This document shows positions 50,781-59,744 of a stretch of DNA of 64,000 bases, piece by piece; the stretch's first letter is position 1, and every line of letters begins with the position of its first letter. A program made the position numbers and the translations under genes. The notes under the pieces are model-generated. The model searched no databases, had not been told where the DNA came from, and saw nothing but the letters and a program-made list of their open reading frames with translations. Origin of the DNA: JACKII01 sp965202745 (GTDB taxonomy: Bacteria; Pseudomonadota; Alphaproteobacteria; Bin95); assembly GCA_965202745.1 (NCBI GenBank), contig CBDBCB010000017.1, positions 334,864 through 398,863 of the forward strand. Direction: 5' to 3'.

Positions 50781-51581
50781 ATGTCAGAAGAATCCCAAGA
50801 CCTTCTCTTTGAGGTGACGGGAGGCATCGCCACCATCACCCTGAACCGCCCGGCCCAGCGCAACGACATGACCGGCGAGATGCGCGAGCGGCTGGGCAAG
50901 CATCTGCAACAGATCTCCAACGACGCGGACATCCGGGTCGGCGTCATCACCGGCACAGACGGCGTCTTTTGCGCTGGTGCCGACCTGAAGCAGCGGGCAG
51001 CGACTGGCGGTGCGCGGGCGGAGGATGCCTCCGCCACCACCGTGCTGGCCCCCGACCCGAGCTCGAAGTGGTCGACGCTGAAGGTATCCAAACCGTTGAT
51101 CGCCGCCATCGACGGCTATTGCCTGGCGGGCGGCATGGAATTGGCGCTCCTCTGCGATATCCGCATCTGCACGCCGTCGGCCCAATTCGGCCTGCCGGAG
51201 GTCATCCGCGGCTTCTTCCCCGGCGGCGGCGGCCCGCAGCGGCTGGTGAAGGCGATCCCGCAGTCCATGGCGATGGAACTGCTGCTGACCGGTGACCGCA
51301 TCGATGCCGATGGCGCCGCCCGCTGTGGCCTGGTGAGCCGGGTCGTCGGGTCCGACGAACTCATGCCCACCGTTCAGAAACTGGCGAACCGGATCGCAGG
51401 CCATGCGCCGCTCGCGGTGCGGACGGTCAAGGAGGTGGCGACCGCCGCACTGGACCAAACCTTGGAGCAGTCGCTCCGCTTCGGCGACACCATGCGCTGG
51501 GTCATCGGCCAAACCGAGAACGCGAAGGAAGGCCCCCGAGCCTTCTCCGAGAAGCGCGAACCACAGTTCAAGGGGCGGTAA
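50781..51581 (+). CDS. Enoyl-CoA hydratase/isomerase family protein
   Basis: An intact 266-residue crotonase, 10 bases after the dehydrogenase with a GGAGAGAAACC site. Oxyanion elements GVFCAGADLKQRA and DGYCLAGGMELALLCD; the region LPEVIRGFFPGGGGPQRL keeps one Glu of the usual catalytic pair. Ends EKREPQFKGR as in many hydratases. Likely hydrates the product of the dehydrogenase. Confidence 0.88.
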   Translation: MSEESQDLLFEVTGGIATITLNRPAQRNDMTGEMRERLGKHLQQISNDADIRVGVITGTDGVFCAGADLKQRAATGGARAEDASATTVLAPDPSSKWSTLKVSKPLIAAIDGYCLAGGMELALLCDIRICTPSAQFGLPEVIRGFFPGGGGPQRLVKAIPQSMAMELLLTGDRIDADGAARCGLVSRVVGSDELMPTVQKLANRIAGHAPLAVRTVKEVATAALDQTLEQSLRFGDTMRWVIGQTENAKEGPRAFSEKREPQFKGR

Positions 51582-51696
51582 GGTAGGCTCTGAATCCGAA
51601 TTCGCCCCGGCGACTGGCTATCGCCTCTCCCTGCGCTTTACTTAGTATGGCGGTCAACAAAGATTGCCACCAAGGCACTCCAGACGAGGAACCGCC

Positions 51697-52503
51697 ATGA
51701 CCGAGGAATTCGAGGACATTCTCTATGAGGTGAAGGACGGCGTGGCCACCATCACCATCAACCGCCCTGCCAAGCTGAACTCGGTCACGGCGATCACCCT
51801 GCGGGAGATCGAAGCGGCGTTGGAGAATGCAGGGAAAGACCATGCGGTCGGCGTGATCGTGCTCACCGGCACCGACGAGAAAGCCTTCTGCACCGGCGCG
51901 GACGTAACGTGGCAGCGGGCAGGCAAGATGGGACGGACGGGGGTCGAACAATTCACGCCGCCTTACATGATGTTCATCCGCTGTCCGAAGCCGATCATCG
52001 CCCGCGTCAACGGCTACTCCATCGGCGGCGGCAACCATTTCGCCTATTTCTGCGACTTCACCATTGCCGCCGAGCACGCCGTGTTCGGCCAGAGCAAGCC
52101 GCGGGTCGCCTATCCGGTCGGCGGCCCGGTGGTAAACTATCTGGCCCGGATTGTCGGTCATAAGCGGGCGCGGGAATTCTGGATGCTGGGGCGGCGCTAC
52201 CCGGCGCAAACCATGATGGATTGGGGCCTCGTCAATGCCGTCGTGCCCATGGAGAAACTGGATGCGGAAGTCGCCCAATGGTGCGACGAGCTGCTAGCCA
52301 TCTCTCCCACCTGCCTGAAAATGTACAAGGCGAGCTTCGTCGAAGAGTTCCAGGATTTACTGGGTCCGGCAGACTTCCTGCGCCGCTGGCTGATCCCGCC
52401 GGACTTTTGGGAGACGGAACAGAAGGAAGGCACCAGCGCTTTCATCGAAAAACGCAAACTCGACTACTCCCGCTTCCGCGCGCCGCGCCAGACGGAGGGA
52501 TGA
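51697..52503 (+). CDS. Crotonase-family protein resembling ring-cleaving BadI/MenB
   Basis: A 268-residue crotonase distinct from its neighbours. AFCTGADVTWQ, VNGYSIGGGNHFAYFCDFTIA, and FGQSKPRVAYPVGG, with LARIVGHKRAREFWMLGRRY, follow the pattern of 2-ketocyclohexanecarboxyl-CoA hydrolase (BadI) and MenB, which act on cyclic beta-keto acyl-CoAs. Start ATG 51697 has GACGAGGAACC; the frame opens at 51664. Ring cleavage is inference; if right, the cluster degrades a cyclic acid. Confidence 0.8.
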   Translation: MTEEFEDILYEVKDGVATITINRPAKLNSVTAITLREIEAALENAGKDHAVGVIVLTGTDEKAFCTGADVTWQRAGKMGRTGVEQFTPPYMMFIRCPKPIIARVNGYSIGGGNHFAYFCDFTIAAEHAVFGQSKPRVAYPVGGPVVNYLARIVGHKRAREFWMLGRRYPAQTMMDWGLVNAVVPMEKLDAEVAQWCDELLAISPTCLKMYKASFVEEFQDLLGPADFLRRWLIPPDFWETEQKEGTSAFIEKRKLDYSRFRAPRQTEG

Positions 52504-52507
52504 GGCC

Positions 52508-52597
52508 ATGACCCAAAGCACGATCAAGCCGCTGGAGGATATCCGCGTCCTCTCCGTCACTATCTTCCTGGCGGGGCCGTTCCTCAGCATGACGCTA
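52508..52597 (+). pseudogene. CaiB-type CoA-transferase, N-terminal stub cut by IS remnants
   Basis: ATG 52508 opens a CaiB start (KPLEDIRVLSVTIFLAGPFL, SMTLA), which corresponds to the first 30 residues of class III CoA-transferases. At about 52597 the match ends and insertion-sequence DNA begins. The remaining 370 codons are not found on the far side of the 4.8-kb mobile region, so the 3' part was lost. Confidence 0.75.
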
Positions 52598-53005
52598 GCT
52601 ATCACATCCTGGAAGGTAATATGGCTATTTCCTGACCAGCTCTAGTTTGAGTTTGCGCCATCCCTTCAGTGCCTGCAAGGGCGTCTTGCTGCCCAGGGCT
52701 GATTGCGGCAGCGGCTGGGTGTAAAGCCAGACATAGCGAAGCAGTGTGGCTTCCAGAACCTCGCCGGATCGGAAGGGATGGCTCTGCAGAACCTCTTCGA
52801 TGCGGCCATTGAACCGTTCGACCATACCGTTGGTCTGAGGTGACCTAGGCGGCGTCAGGCGATGATCGATATCAAGGGCGGCGCCCAGCGTGTCGCATTC
52901 ATGCGCGCCTGTTGCGGCGCGCTGGCGCAGACCGAAGAGGCGATCCGTGAACTCTTTTCCATTATCCGGGAGTATGGGGCGGATCCGCATCGGGCAGGCG
53001 CGCTC

Positions 53006-53197
53006 CAGGGCGCGCAGGGGCCCCACGCCATGCCGACGCAAGCAGCGGTCAAGGCCAGAGCGGGAGGCCTTCGGGTTCAAGAACTCGCGCACCACCGCCA
53101 GCAGATCATCCAGCGAGACCAAAAGCGTCTTGCGGAGGGCCACGGCGACAGCTTCCTGCGCTGGCGTCAACGTCGTCTGAAGGCGATGGGGCGTGTG
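53006..53197. repeat. 192-bp direct repeat, left copy
   Basis: Begins CAGGGCGCGCAGGGGCC and ends GGGGCGTGTG. Two mismatches against 53373-53564 were seen by eye. Covers the N-terminal part of the IS481 transposase coding region. Confidence 0.85.
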
Positions 53198-53372
53198 TCT
53201 TGCTGTTGTAGACCCTGACAACAACCCAACGCGTTGCCCTGTCGATGGCCACGAAGAGGGAACGGCGGCGGCTCTCATCTGCCATCGGTGGCAGGTATTT
53301 CAGGTCGATGGGGATGGAACCGGGTTCATAGGCTTTGAAGGCGCTGTGCTTTGGCCGGGGCGATGCTGCTTT

Positions 53373-53564
53373 CAGGGCGCGCAGGGGCCCCACGCCATGC
53401 CGACGCAAGCAGCGGTCAAGGCCAGAGCGGGAGGCATTCGGGTTCAAGAACTCGCGCACCACCGCCAGCAGATCATCCAGCGAGACCAAAAGCGTCTTGC
53501 GGAGGGCCACGGCGACGGCTTCCTGCGCTGGCGTCAACGTCGTCTGAAGGCGATGGGGCGTGTG
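53373..53564. repeat. 192-bp direct repeat, right copy
   Basis: Same length and orientation as 53006-53197. The 175 bases between the copies hold the next segment of the transposase, so the unit looks like a partial tandem duplication of 367 bases followed by a deletion in the left copy. Confidence 0.85.
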
Positions 53565-55441
53565 GCTGCGGTTTCCTGAAATCCAGGAATTGGTGACGTT
53601 TAGCGCAAGTTCGGAATAGATCGCACCGCCGGTGCCGTCTTCGCTGTAGCCGCCGGTTAGGATCAAACCGTTGAAGTCCGCAGACAGTGGAGACAGATAC
53701 ACTAAGTCCGCGGCCGTGTTGGCACCCTTGGCCACTATTTTGGCATAGTATCCGGACCTGACCTCGAAAATATGCCGGGTATTGTCGTAAAGTGCCCCGG
53801 CATACGGACTACCGGCGGTCGGGCTAGGGCCAGACCGGCTTGCGCCGATATCGGTAATTCCTGTCCCGTTGGTAATATCGTTACCGAAGCGGTCGCCGGA
53901 GATCACCACATCCGGCGTGCCGTCGCCGTTGATGTCACCGTCGATGGAGATACCGCCATAGACCTGCAGGTGCCCATTGCTCAGGCGGATGATGTCCTGG
54001 GCTTCGCCGTTGAAGACCGAACCGTCGAAGGTAATGGTGCCGTAAAGCGAGCCATCGTTGACGTAGTTGATGGCCTCCCGCAGGGAGGTTACGCCGTCGA
54101 ACGGGTCAACCACATCGTCGGCGGTATCGACGACCAGGCTCTTTTCGATCTGGATTTCGAAAGCACCAAGATCGATGGAGGCATGGGATATAAACTCTGC
54201 GCCGACCTTGTCCAACGCCATGACCACATTGGAAGACCCGCCGGAGTCACGCAGGAAACCAGGACCGCGGGCGTCGACGGGCAACCGCTCCAAGGTATTA
54301 CCGTCATTATCCAGGTCGAACGTGTCAGTCGGCAAGGAAAAGGAGTAGCTGGCGTCAAACGCCGGATTGTCGACTGTTTCGCGCAAAGCGATGGTTTCAA
54401 CCAGCCCGCCATTGTCGGCCAAGGCACCAGCCAGCCAGAAGCCATTGACCTCCAGGTCTTGGAACACCAGGAACGGATTGCCGTTTTGAACATTACTATA
54501 GTAATTGTCCTGGAACGCATACGGCATCTGGCAGACGATATTAGACCCTTGAAAATTAAGGGAGGTGGAGGACAGGTCGATTTCCTGATCCCCCGCATAG
54601 CCGAAGCGGGCATAGTTGCCGAGGATGATGGAGTTGGTCACATACAGCGGCGAGTCCCTGGCCCAAATACCACCGGCGTTTGCGCTAGAGCCATGAACGC
54701 TGTTGCCGCTAAAGGTGGAGCTGTAGATACGCGCGGCCTCGTTGCTGCCGCTGTTGTCGTAAATATAGAGCGCGCCGCCATGGCCACCGCTGCCGAAGGT
54801 TCTGTTGCCGCTGAAGGTCGAGTTAACGATCAGGACGTCGCTCTTGACCGCAACACCGCCGCCCTGGCCGCTGGATTGGTGGACGGTGTTATTGCTGATC
54901 GTGCTGCTAACGATGGTGAGCGAGCCGGCATAGTGACCATAGATACCGCCGCCATCCGCACCACCCGAACCATTGTTGTCATTGCCGTCGATGGTGGAGC
55001 TGACAACCAGCAGGTCGCCGCGGACGTTCAGATCTGCGCCATCAGCGCCAGAGCCCAGCACGAAGTTGTTGCTGATGGTCGAACCGTAGACAGACACGTC
55101 ACTGTACGAGAAAATGCCGCCACCATCCGGGCTGCCGGTCGAATTAAACGTGCCGTTATTGTCGACGGTCGTGTTGTTCAACACCAGATGCGTTGAACCG
55201 TTGGCTGCGATAGCGCCGCCCCGGGCAGTTGAGCCGTAGGTGGAATTGCCGGCCAGGACGCTGTCATTGATCGTCAGGTCGGCACTGGTCTTGATTGCCC
55301 CACCCCGATTGCTTGAGCCATCGTCATAGGTATGACCGCCAGTCAGTGTCAGGCCGGTCAGATACAGGCCGCCTCCATAATAGGTGTGGGCGAAAATACG
55401 GCTGTTGTCGGCGAGCAGGTCAGAGCCGATAAGGCTGAGCT
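53565..55441 (-). pseudogene. Beta-helix (CSLREA-type) surface protein fragment
   Basis: An uninterrupted minus-strand frame of about 625 codons, open at both ends into IS DNA. It has many short Gly/Asn/Ser-rich turns (GGGIYGHYAGSL, STISNNTVHQSSGQGGGV, STFSGNRTFGSGGHGGAL) of a right-handed parallel beta-helix, then a CSLREA-like segment DPFDGVTSLREAINYVND and GDINGDGTPDVVISGD, a calcium-binding-like repeat. Such proteins are large secreted or outer-membrane adhesins. There is no signal peptide or anchor here; it is an internal fragment carried between IS481 and IS256 pieces. Reading continues in frame from the adhesin into the transposase remnant. Confidence 0.78.
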
Positions 55442-55466
55442 ATGGCGAAAGTTGGTGACGGCTTGA

Positions 55467-56714
55467 TCAGGCGGCGTTTTGCATTTGTTTGATCCCGTCG
55501 ATGAATGCAATGCCCTGGATTATCCCAGGCATGCGATTTGCGCCGTCGCGCTTTCGCCATGTGCCCTGCGCTGACATCAGGAGCCTGACCGCCATGGCGA
55601 GGGCGGTCTTTCGGCTCAGACAGCCTTTGGTTTTACCTGTCCGGTGACACACCGTCGCGAAGGCGCTTTCGATGGGATGGGTGGTTCTGATGTGTTTCCA
55701 CTGTTCTGCCGGGAAATCATAGAAGGCCAGCAGCACGTCACGGTCTTTGATCCATTTGGCTACCGCTTGTTCGTCTTTCACGCCGTAGGTCTCGATGAAG
55801 AAATCGCAGGCCGCCATGGCTTCGGCCTTCGTCTCTGCCTGCCAGATGTCGTGCAGGGGGCCTTTGGCTTTCGCTTGCACCGATTGGGGCATTGCCTTCA
55901 GCCCATTGCCGGTTTTATGGAACCAGCAGCGCTGTTCTGCGGTCGCGCCGAAGACCGCGCGAAGGGCGGCCCAGAAGCCCAGTGCACCGTCGCCTACCGC
56001 GAGATCGGGCGCGTGATTGAGGCCGCGCCGCTTGAGGTCGAGCAGGAGCGCGCGCCAGCTTTGGGTCCTTTCGCGATAGCCGTCGATCAGCCCCAGTATC
56101 TCCTTTCGGCCCCATTCATCCGCGCCGATCAGCACCAGAACACATTGCTTTTCTTCCATCCTTGGCTGGAAATAGACGCCATCCGCCCAGACATAGACGA
56201 TGCGCCGGGCGCTGAGATCGCGCTTCTGCCAGCGGTCGTACTCCTCCCACCAATCGGACTTCAGCCGCGAGATGGTGGGGGACGACAGGACCGCCGCGTT
56301 CGGCCCGAGCAGCGCGGCCAAGGCCGCCTGAAAATCGCCCGTGGAAATGCCGTTGAGGGAAAGCCAGGGCAGCAAGTCCTCGACGGACTTCGCCTTGCGC
56401 AGATACGGCGGCAGGATCGAAGAAGAGAACCGACCCTTCTCAGCCTGCCGATCACGATCCCGCCCGCGTGGCCCTTTCACGGGCACTGGGCCAATCCCGG
56501 TCATTCCCTCTCGTTCTGGCAGGTGAGCGTGACGAACGACCCGCGCGGGCCCCTCGGACGTCGTCTCATTGGAAAATGGCGCAAGCCATGCGCTCCACTC
56601 AGCTTCAAGCGCTTGCTCGATCAACTGCCGCGCCCCGGAACGGATCAAATCCGTCAGCGGATCGGCGGAAAATCCCTTGGGATGGGGCAACGCGGTGATG
56701 GTATCTCTCGTCAT
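55467..56714 (-). CDS. IS256-family transposase
   Basis: A full-length 415-residue mutator-type transposase: N-terminus MTRDTITALPHPKGFSADPL (typical), LIRSGARQLIEQALEAEW, DDE core with VWADGVYFQPR (first Asp), AVGDGALGFWAAL (second Asp), CWFHKTGN, and HPIESAFATVCHRTGKTKG (Glu). The start at 56714 is the natural family start although the frame runs on upstream into the IS5 gene. Intact, so it may still move the element if both ends are functional. Confidence 0.88.
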   Translation of the reverse strand: MTRDTITALPHPKGFSADPLTDLIRSGARQLIEQALEAEWSAWLAPFSNETTSEGPARVVRHAHLPEREGMTGIGPVPVKGPRGRDRDRQAEKGRFSSSILPPYLRKAKSVEDLLPWLSLNGISTGDFQAALAALLGPNAAVLSSPTISRLKSDWWEEYDRWQKRDLSARRIVYVWADGVYFQPRMEEKQCVLVLIGADEWGRKEILGLIDGYRERTQSWRALLLDLKRRGLNHAPDLAVGDGALGFWAALRAVFGATAEQRCWFHKTGNGLKAMPQSVQAKAKGPLHDIWQAETKAEAMAACDFFIETYGVKDEQAVAKWIKDRDVLLAFYDFPAEQWKHIRTTHPIESAFATVCHRTGKTKGCLSRKTALAMAVRLLMSAQGTWRKRDGANRMPGIIQGIAFIDGIKQMQNAA

Positions 56715-57305
56715 GGGGCATAGCCTTGGCCCTGCATAACTACCATCGGCGAAGACATGACGTAGTTTTGGCGCTTCACGCCTGAGCTTTCGAAACACAT
56801 TCAGGGCCCCGCCGTCACGATCCTGAATGTCGGCAGTGTGAACATGCAGTGCCACCAAATTGCCACGCGTGTCGGTCAGAATATGGCGCTTGCGCCCCTT
56901 GATTTTCTTGTCAGCATCATATCCGGAAAGGGATGTGTTTTCAGTTGTTTTTACGCTTTGGCTGTCGATCACACCCCCTGTAGGCTGGATGTCGCGACCC
57001 TCTGCCGCGCGCGCCAAAGCCACCAGCTTCCGGTTGATCTCAGCCAGCAAACCATCGTCGCGCCAGCGGTAGAAACAGTACCGCACTGTGGAGACCGGTG
57101 GAAAATCCTTCGGTAAAAGTGACCATGCGCAGCCCGATGTCCCGATATACCCGATCGCGTCCCAGACGTCGCGCAGATCAACCTTCCGAGGGCGGCCAAG
57201 ATGGTTTGGGCAAGGCAAAAGCGGAGCAATAACAGCCCATTCTTCATCCGTCGTATCGCTTGAATACCGCTCATAGTCTTTACGAGTGGTTTCGGTCCAG
57301 GGCAT
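56715..57305 (-). pseudogene. IS5-family transposase, 3'-truncated
   Basis: The first 197 residues of an IS5-type transposase: DUF4096-like N domain (TDEEWAVIAPLLPCPNHLGRP), GCAWSLLPKDFPPVSTVRYCF, then DDE start GVIDSQSVKTTE (first Asp) and KGRKRHILTDTRG. It is cut by the IS256 element before the second Asp-to-Glu region, and reads in frame into the IS256 transposase, giving a 612-codon chimaeric frame. Confidence 0.85.
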
Positions 57306-57659
57306 ATTGATCTCCGTTCAATGTCAAAATCAACAGAATCATAAACCCCTGAAATCACTCAACTCATTTTCGATCAGGCTCTTAGACATCGAGTCCGGCC
57401 TGGATGAGGTGCCGTGCTTCCAGTTCTCGAAATGGAAGTAATAGCACCGCATCATCAGCGGTAACGGAAAGCGGGTGCGAAAGTGCCCGCCTTCTTCTGT
57501 TTCAGCACAGCAGGCAGGCTCGGGCGGTACTCCTGCGGCGGCCAACACATGATTTCACGGCAGAACCACGATAGAAGCTGCCGCAGGGCTAGCGGTGCGT
57601 CGGCGGCCTGACTACACTTCCGGCCCAGAACAAACTCTGACTCGAGGAAATTCCCGCCC

Positions 57660-58381
57660 ATGCCTGACACTACTTCTGGTGCCCGCGTCCTGCTCGATGT
57701 CCAAGACGGCATCGCCACCCTGACCTTGAACCATCCGGAGGCGCTGAATGCCTTTGGCTTCAAGCTGAAGCAGGACCTGAGAGCCGCGCTCGACCGGCTG
57801 GATGCAGCCATTGCCGACCGCTCTGCCCGTTGCCTGGTGATTACAGGCGCCGGCCGTGGTTTCTCCTCCGGCGCGAACCTGAACGACCCGGACAAGCCGC
57901 CCCGCGACCGGGACGCGGAAGCCCGCGGCAAGGCCAAGACCGACCTGGAAGACTTCTACAACCCGACCCTGATCCGCCTGCGGGAACTCCCCATTCCCAC
58001 CGTCGCTGCCATCAATGGCGTTGCTGCCGGTGTTGGCATGAGCCTCGCGCTTTCCTGTGATTTCAAGGTGATGGCCAAGTTTGGCTTCTTCCTCCAGGCC
58101 TTTGCCCGCATCGGCCTGGTGCCGGATGGGGCATGATCAACAAATGCGTTGAAGGTAATGCCGTCATGGATGAGTCCCTGGCATACGCCCGGCAGCTGGC
58201 CGGCGGCCCGATGGCACTGGGCCTGATCCGGCAGATGTATTGGGCGAGCCTGGAGAATGACTATGCCGGTCAGATGCAGCTCGAATCAGATCTCCAGAAA
58301 AAGGCCGGCCTGACCAAGGACCACGACGAAGGCGTCGCCGCCTTCCGCGAGAAGCGTGAAGCCAAGTTCATCGGCGCATAG
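57660..58381 (+). pseudogene. Enoyl-CoA hydratase with internal deletion
   Basis: ATG 57660 (GAGGAAA upstream) opens a crotonase: ALNAFGFKLKQDLRAAL, GAGRGFSSGANLND, NGVAAGVGMSLALSCDF, FARIGLVPDGA, then TGA 58134. The C-terminal part (INKCVEGNAVMDESLAYARQ to KREAKFIGA, stop 58381) lies in another frame. About 30-35 residues between VPDGG and the helix before INKCVE are missing. At the junction GATGGGGCATGATC, the sequence TGGGGC fits both sides, suggesting deletion between short direct repeats. Confidence 0.8.
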
Positions 58382-58421
58382 TCACTCCCGCGCCCTTTCC
58401 CTACACTCTCACCCCTTCCCC

Positions 58422-58511
58422 CACGAAAGGGGGGACCCATGCCTCAGAGCCCAATCACTAAGAGCGTCCTCTGTGGGAAGCGCTCAGGCATGGGTCCCCA
58501 CCTTCGCGGGG
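58422..58511. repeat. Palindromic extragenic repeat
   Basis: Arms GGGGACCCATGCCTCAGAGC (58431-58450) and GCGCTCAGGCATGGGTCCCC (58480-58499) flank a 29-base centre, extending outward as CACGAAAGG and CCTTCGCGGGG. Same family as 30222-30329. Lies between the hydratase remnant and the thiolase-like gene. Confidence 0.65.
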
Positions 58512-58565
58512 ATAAGGAAGGTGGAACAGACAACCGTTCCAACCAAACACCAAAGAGGAAGCCCC

Positions 58566-59744
58566 ATGGCAAAAGATATTCGAGGCAAGGTGGCCATCGT
58601 CGGCATTGGCGAGACCACCTATTACAAGCACGGCCAGGCCCCCGACAGCGAGTTCAAGCTCGCCCTCATGGCCATCCTGAACGCCGCCGAAGACGCAGGC
58701 ATCGACGCCCGCGACATTGACGGCTTCTGCTCCTACTCCAACGACCGGAATGAGCCCTCGCGCCTGTCCGCGGCGCTGGGGATCAAGGACCTGAAGTACT
58801 CGGTCATGCAGTGGGGCGGCGGCGGTGGCGGCGGAGCCGCAGCGGTCGGCACGGCAGCAGCGGCCATCGCGGCAGACTATGCCGATTGCGTGGTCGTGTT
58901 CCGCTCCCTCGCCCAGGGCCAGTTCCAGCGCTTCGGCGCGGCGGCTCCGGCAGCCACGGTCAGCGGTGACAATGCCTACCTCTTCCCCTACGGCCTGTTC
59001 TCGCCCGCCCAGCGGTTCGCCATGAAGACCATGCGCTTCATGCATGACCACAAGATCGAGCGTCCGGCTCTGCGCGCCCTCTCCATGGCGAGCTACCACC
59101 ATGCCCAGGCGAACCCCCGCGCAGTCATGTATGGCCGCCCGCTGACGGAGGAGAAGTACGACAATTCCCGCTGGATCGTCGAACCCTTCCGCCTGTTCGA
59201 CTGCTGCCTGGAGAATGACGGCGCAGCCGCTCTGATCCTGGTCTCGGCAGAGAAGGCCCGCGACCTGAAGCAGACCCCGGCCTATATCCTGGGCGCGGCC
59301 CAGGGCTCGGAGTACCGGAACAACGCCCCCGCCCACAACGCGCCGACCTATGGCAGTTCCAGCTTTACGACGGTCGCCCCCAAACTGTGGGAGAATGCAG
59401 GCGTCGGGCCAAAAGACGTGGACGTCGTCCAGTCCTACGAGAACTTCACCGGCGGCGTCCTGATGAGCCTGGTTGAGCACGACCTGGTAAAGGCGGAGGA
59501 ATGCAACGAGTTCCTGACGCTCGACAACCTGAAAGCCGACGGCGGCAAGCTGCCGCTCAACACGTCCGGCGGCAATCTGGCGGAGTGCTACATGCACGGC
59601 CTGGAATTGCAGGTCGAGGCCGTTCGCCAGTTGCGCGACACCTCCACCAGTCAGGTGCCGAAAGTCGATGTTTCCCTTGTCTGCGCCGGCCCCATGGTGA
59701 CGCCGGTATCCAGCTGCGTATTCGGATCGGAGGCCACCCTATGA
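58566..59744 (+). CDS. Thiolase-like (SCP2/Ltp-type) protein lacking the nucleophilic Cys
   Basis: A 392-residue thiolase-fold protein. The segment where thiolases hold the acylated Cys is a Gly run (MQWGGGGGGGAAAVGTAA, residues about 80-97) with no Cys, so classical thiolysis is unlikely. The late motifs VQSYENFTGGVLMSL and LNTSGGNLAECYMHGLE match the lipid-transfer-type homologues that pair with DUF35 proteins, some of which act as retro-aldolases on branched acyl-CoAs. Start ATG 58566 has GAGGAAG. Its stop overlaps the DUF35 gene (ATGA), so the two are coupled and probably form a complex. Confidence 0.85.
   Translation: MAKDIRGKVAIVGIGETTYYKHGQAPDSEFKLALMAILNAAEDAGIDARDIDGFCSYSNDRNEPSRLSAALGIKDLKYSVMQWGGGGGGGAAAVGTAAAAIAADYADCVVVFRSLAQGQFQRFGAAAPAATVSGDNAYLFPYGLFSPAQRFAMKTMRFMHDHKIERPALRALSMASYHHAQANPRAVMYGRPLTEEKYDNSRWIVEPFRLFDCCLENDGAAALILVSAEKARDLKQTPAYILGAAQGSEYRNNAPAHNAPTYGSSSFTTVAPKLWENAGVGPKDVDVVQSYENFTGGVLMSLVEHDLVKAEECNEFLTLDNLKADGGKLPLNTSGGNLAECYMHGLELQVEAVRQLRDTSTSQVPKVDVSLVCAGPMVTPVSSCVFGSEATL

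Larger units (their letters stand above)
52598..53575 (-). mobile_element. Rearranged IS481-family transposase remnants
   Basis: Minus-strand reading gives parts of an IS481 transposase in the order P1-P2-P1-P4. The right piece has TPHRLQTTLTPAQEAVAVAL to RALKAAS and on to FVAIDRATRWVVVRVYNSKT (first DDE Asp). The left piece starts again at TPHRLQ, jumps from RAL to ERACPMRIRPI, and ends with DNGKEFTDRL, SPQTNGMVERFNGR (last DDE Glu) and stop 52625. The N-terminal helix-turn-helix is missing and no copy holds the whole triad in one frame, so it is dead. Confidence 0.8.
55441..57381 (-). mobile_element. Nested insertion sequences: IS256-family element in an IS5-family element
   Basis: The right edge carries an IS5-type terminal sequence (minus strand GAGCCTGATCGAAAATGAG, 57381-57363) followed outward by TTA. 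The IS5 transposase gene begins at 57305 and is cut after GSYAGPRLC, where the IS256 transposase starts within about ten bases. The left edge at 55441 (GCTATGGCGAAAGTTGG) abuts the beta-helix gene; GCTATG also occurs at the IS256 start side, consistent with an inverted terminal repeat. The region 57382-57659 beyond it shows no complete gene. Confidence 0.75.

Noticed and set aside
53006..53564. CRISPR-like repeat pair
   Set aside because: Only two copies of 192 bases within transposase coding sequence; no short repeats with uniform spacers anywhere in the window.
53772..55196. 474-codon plus-strand frame
   Set aside because: Mirror of the beta-helix gene; its Val/Asp/Gly repeats come from the Gly/Asn-rich repeats of the real strand.
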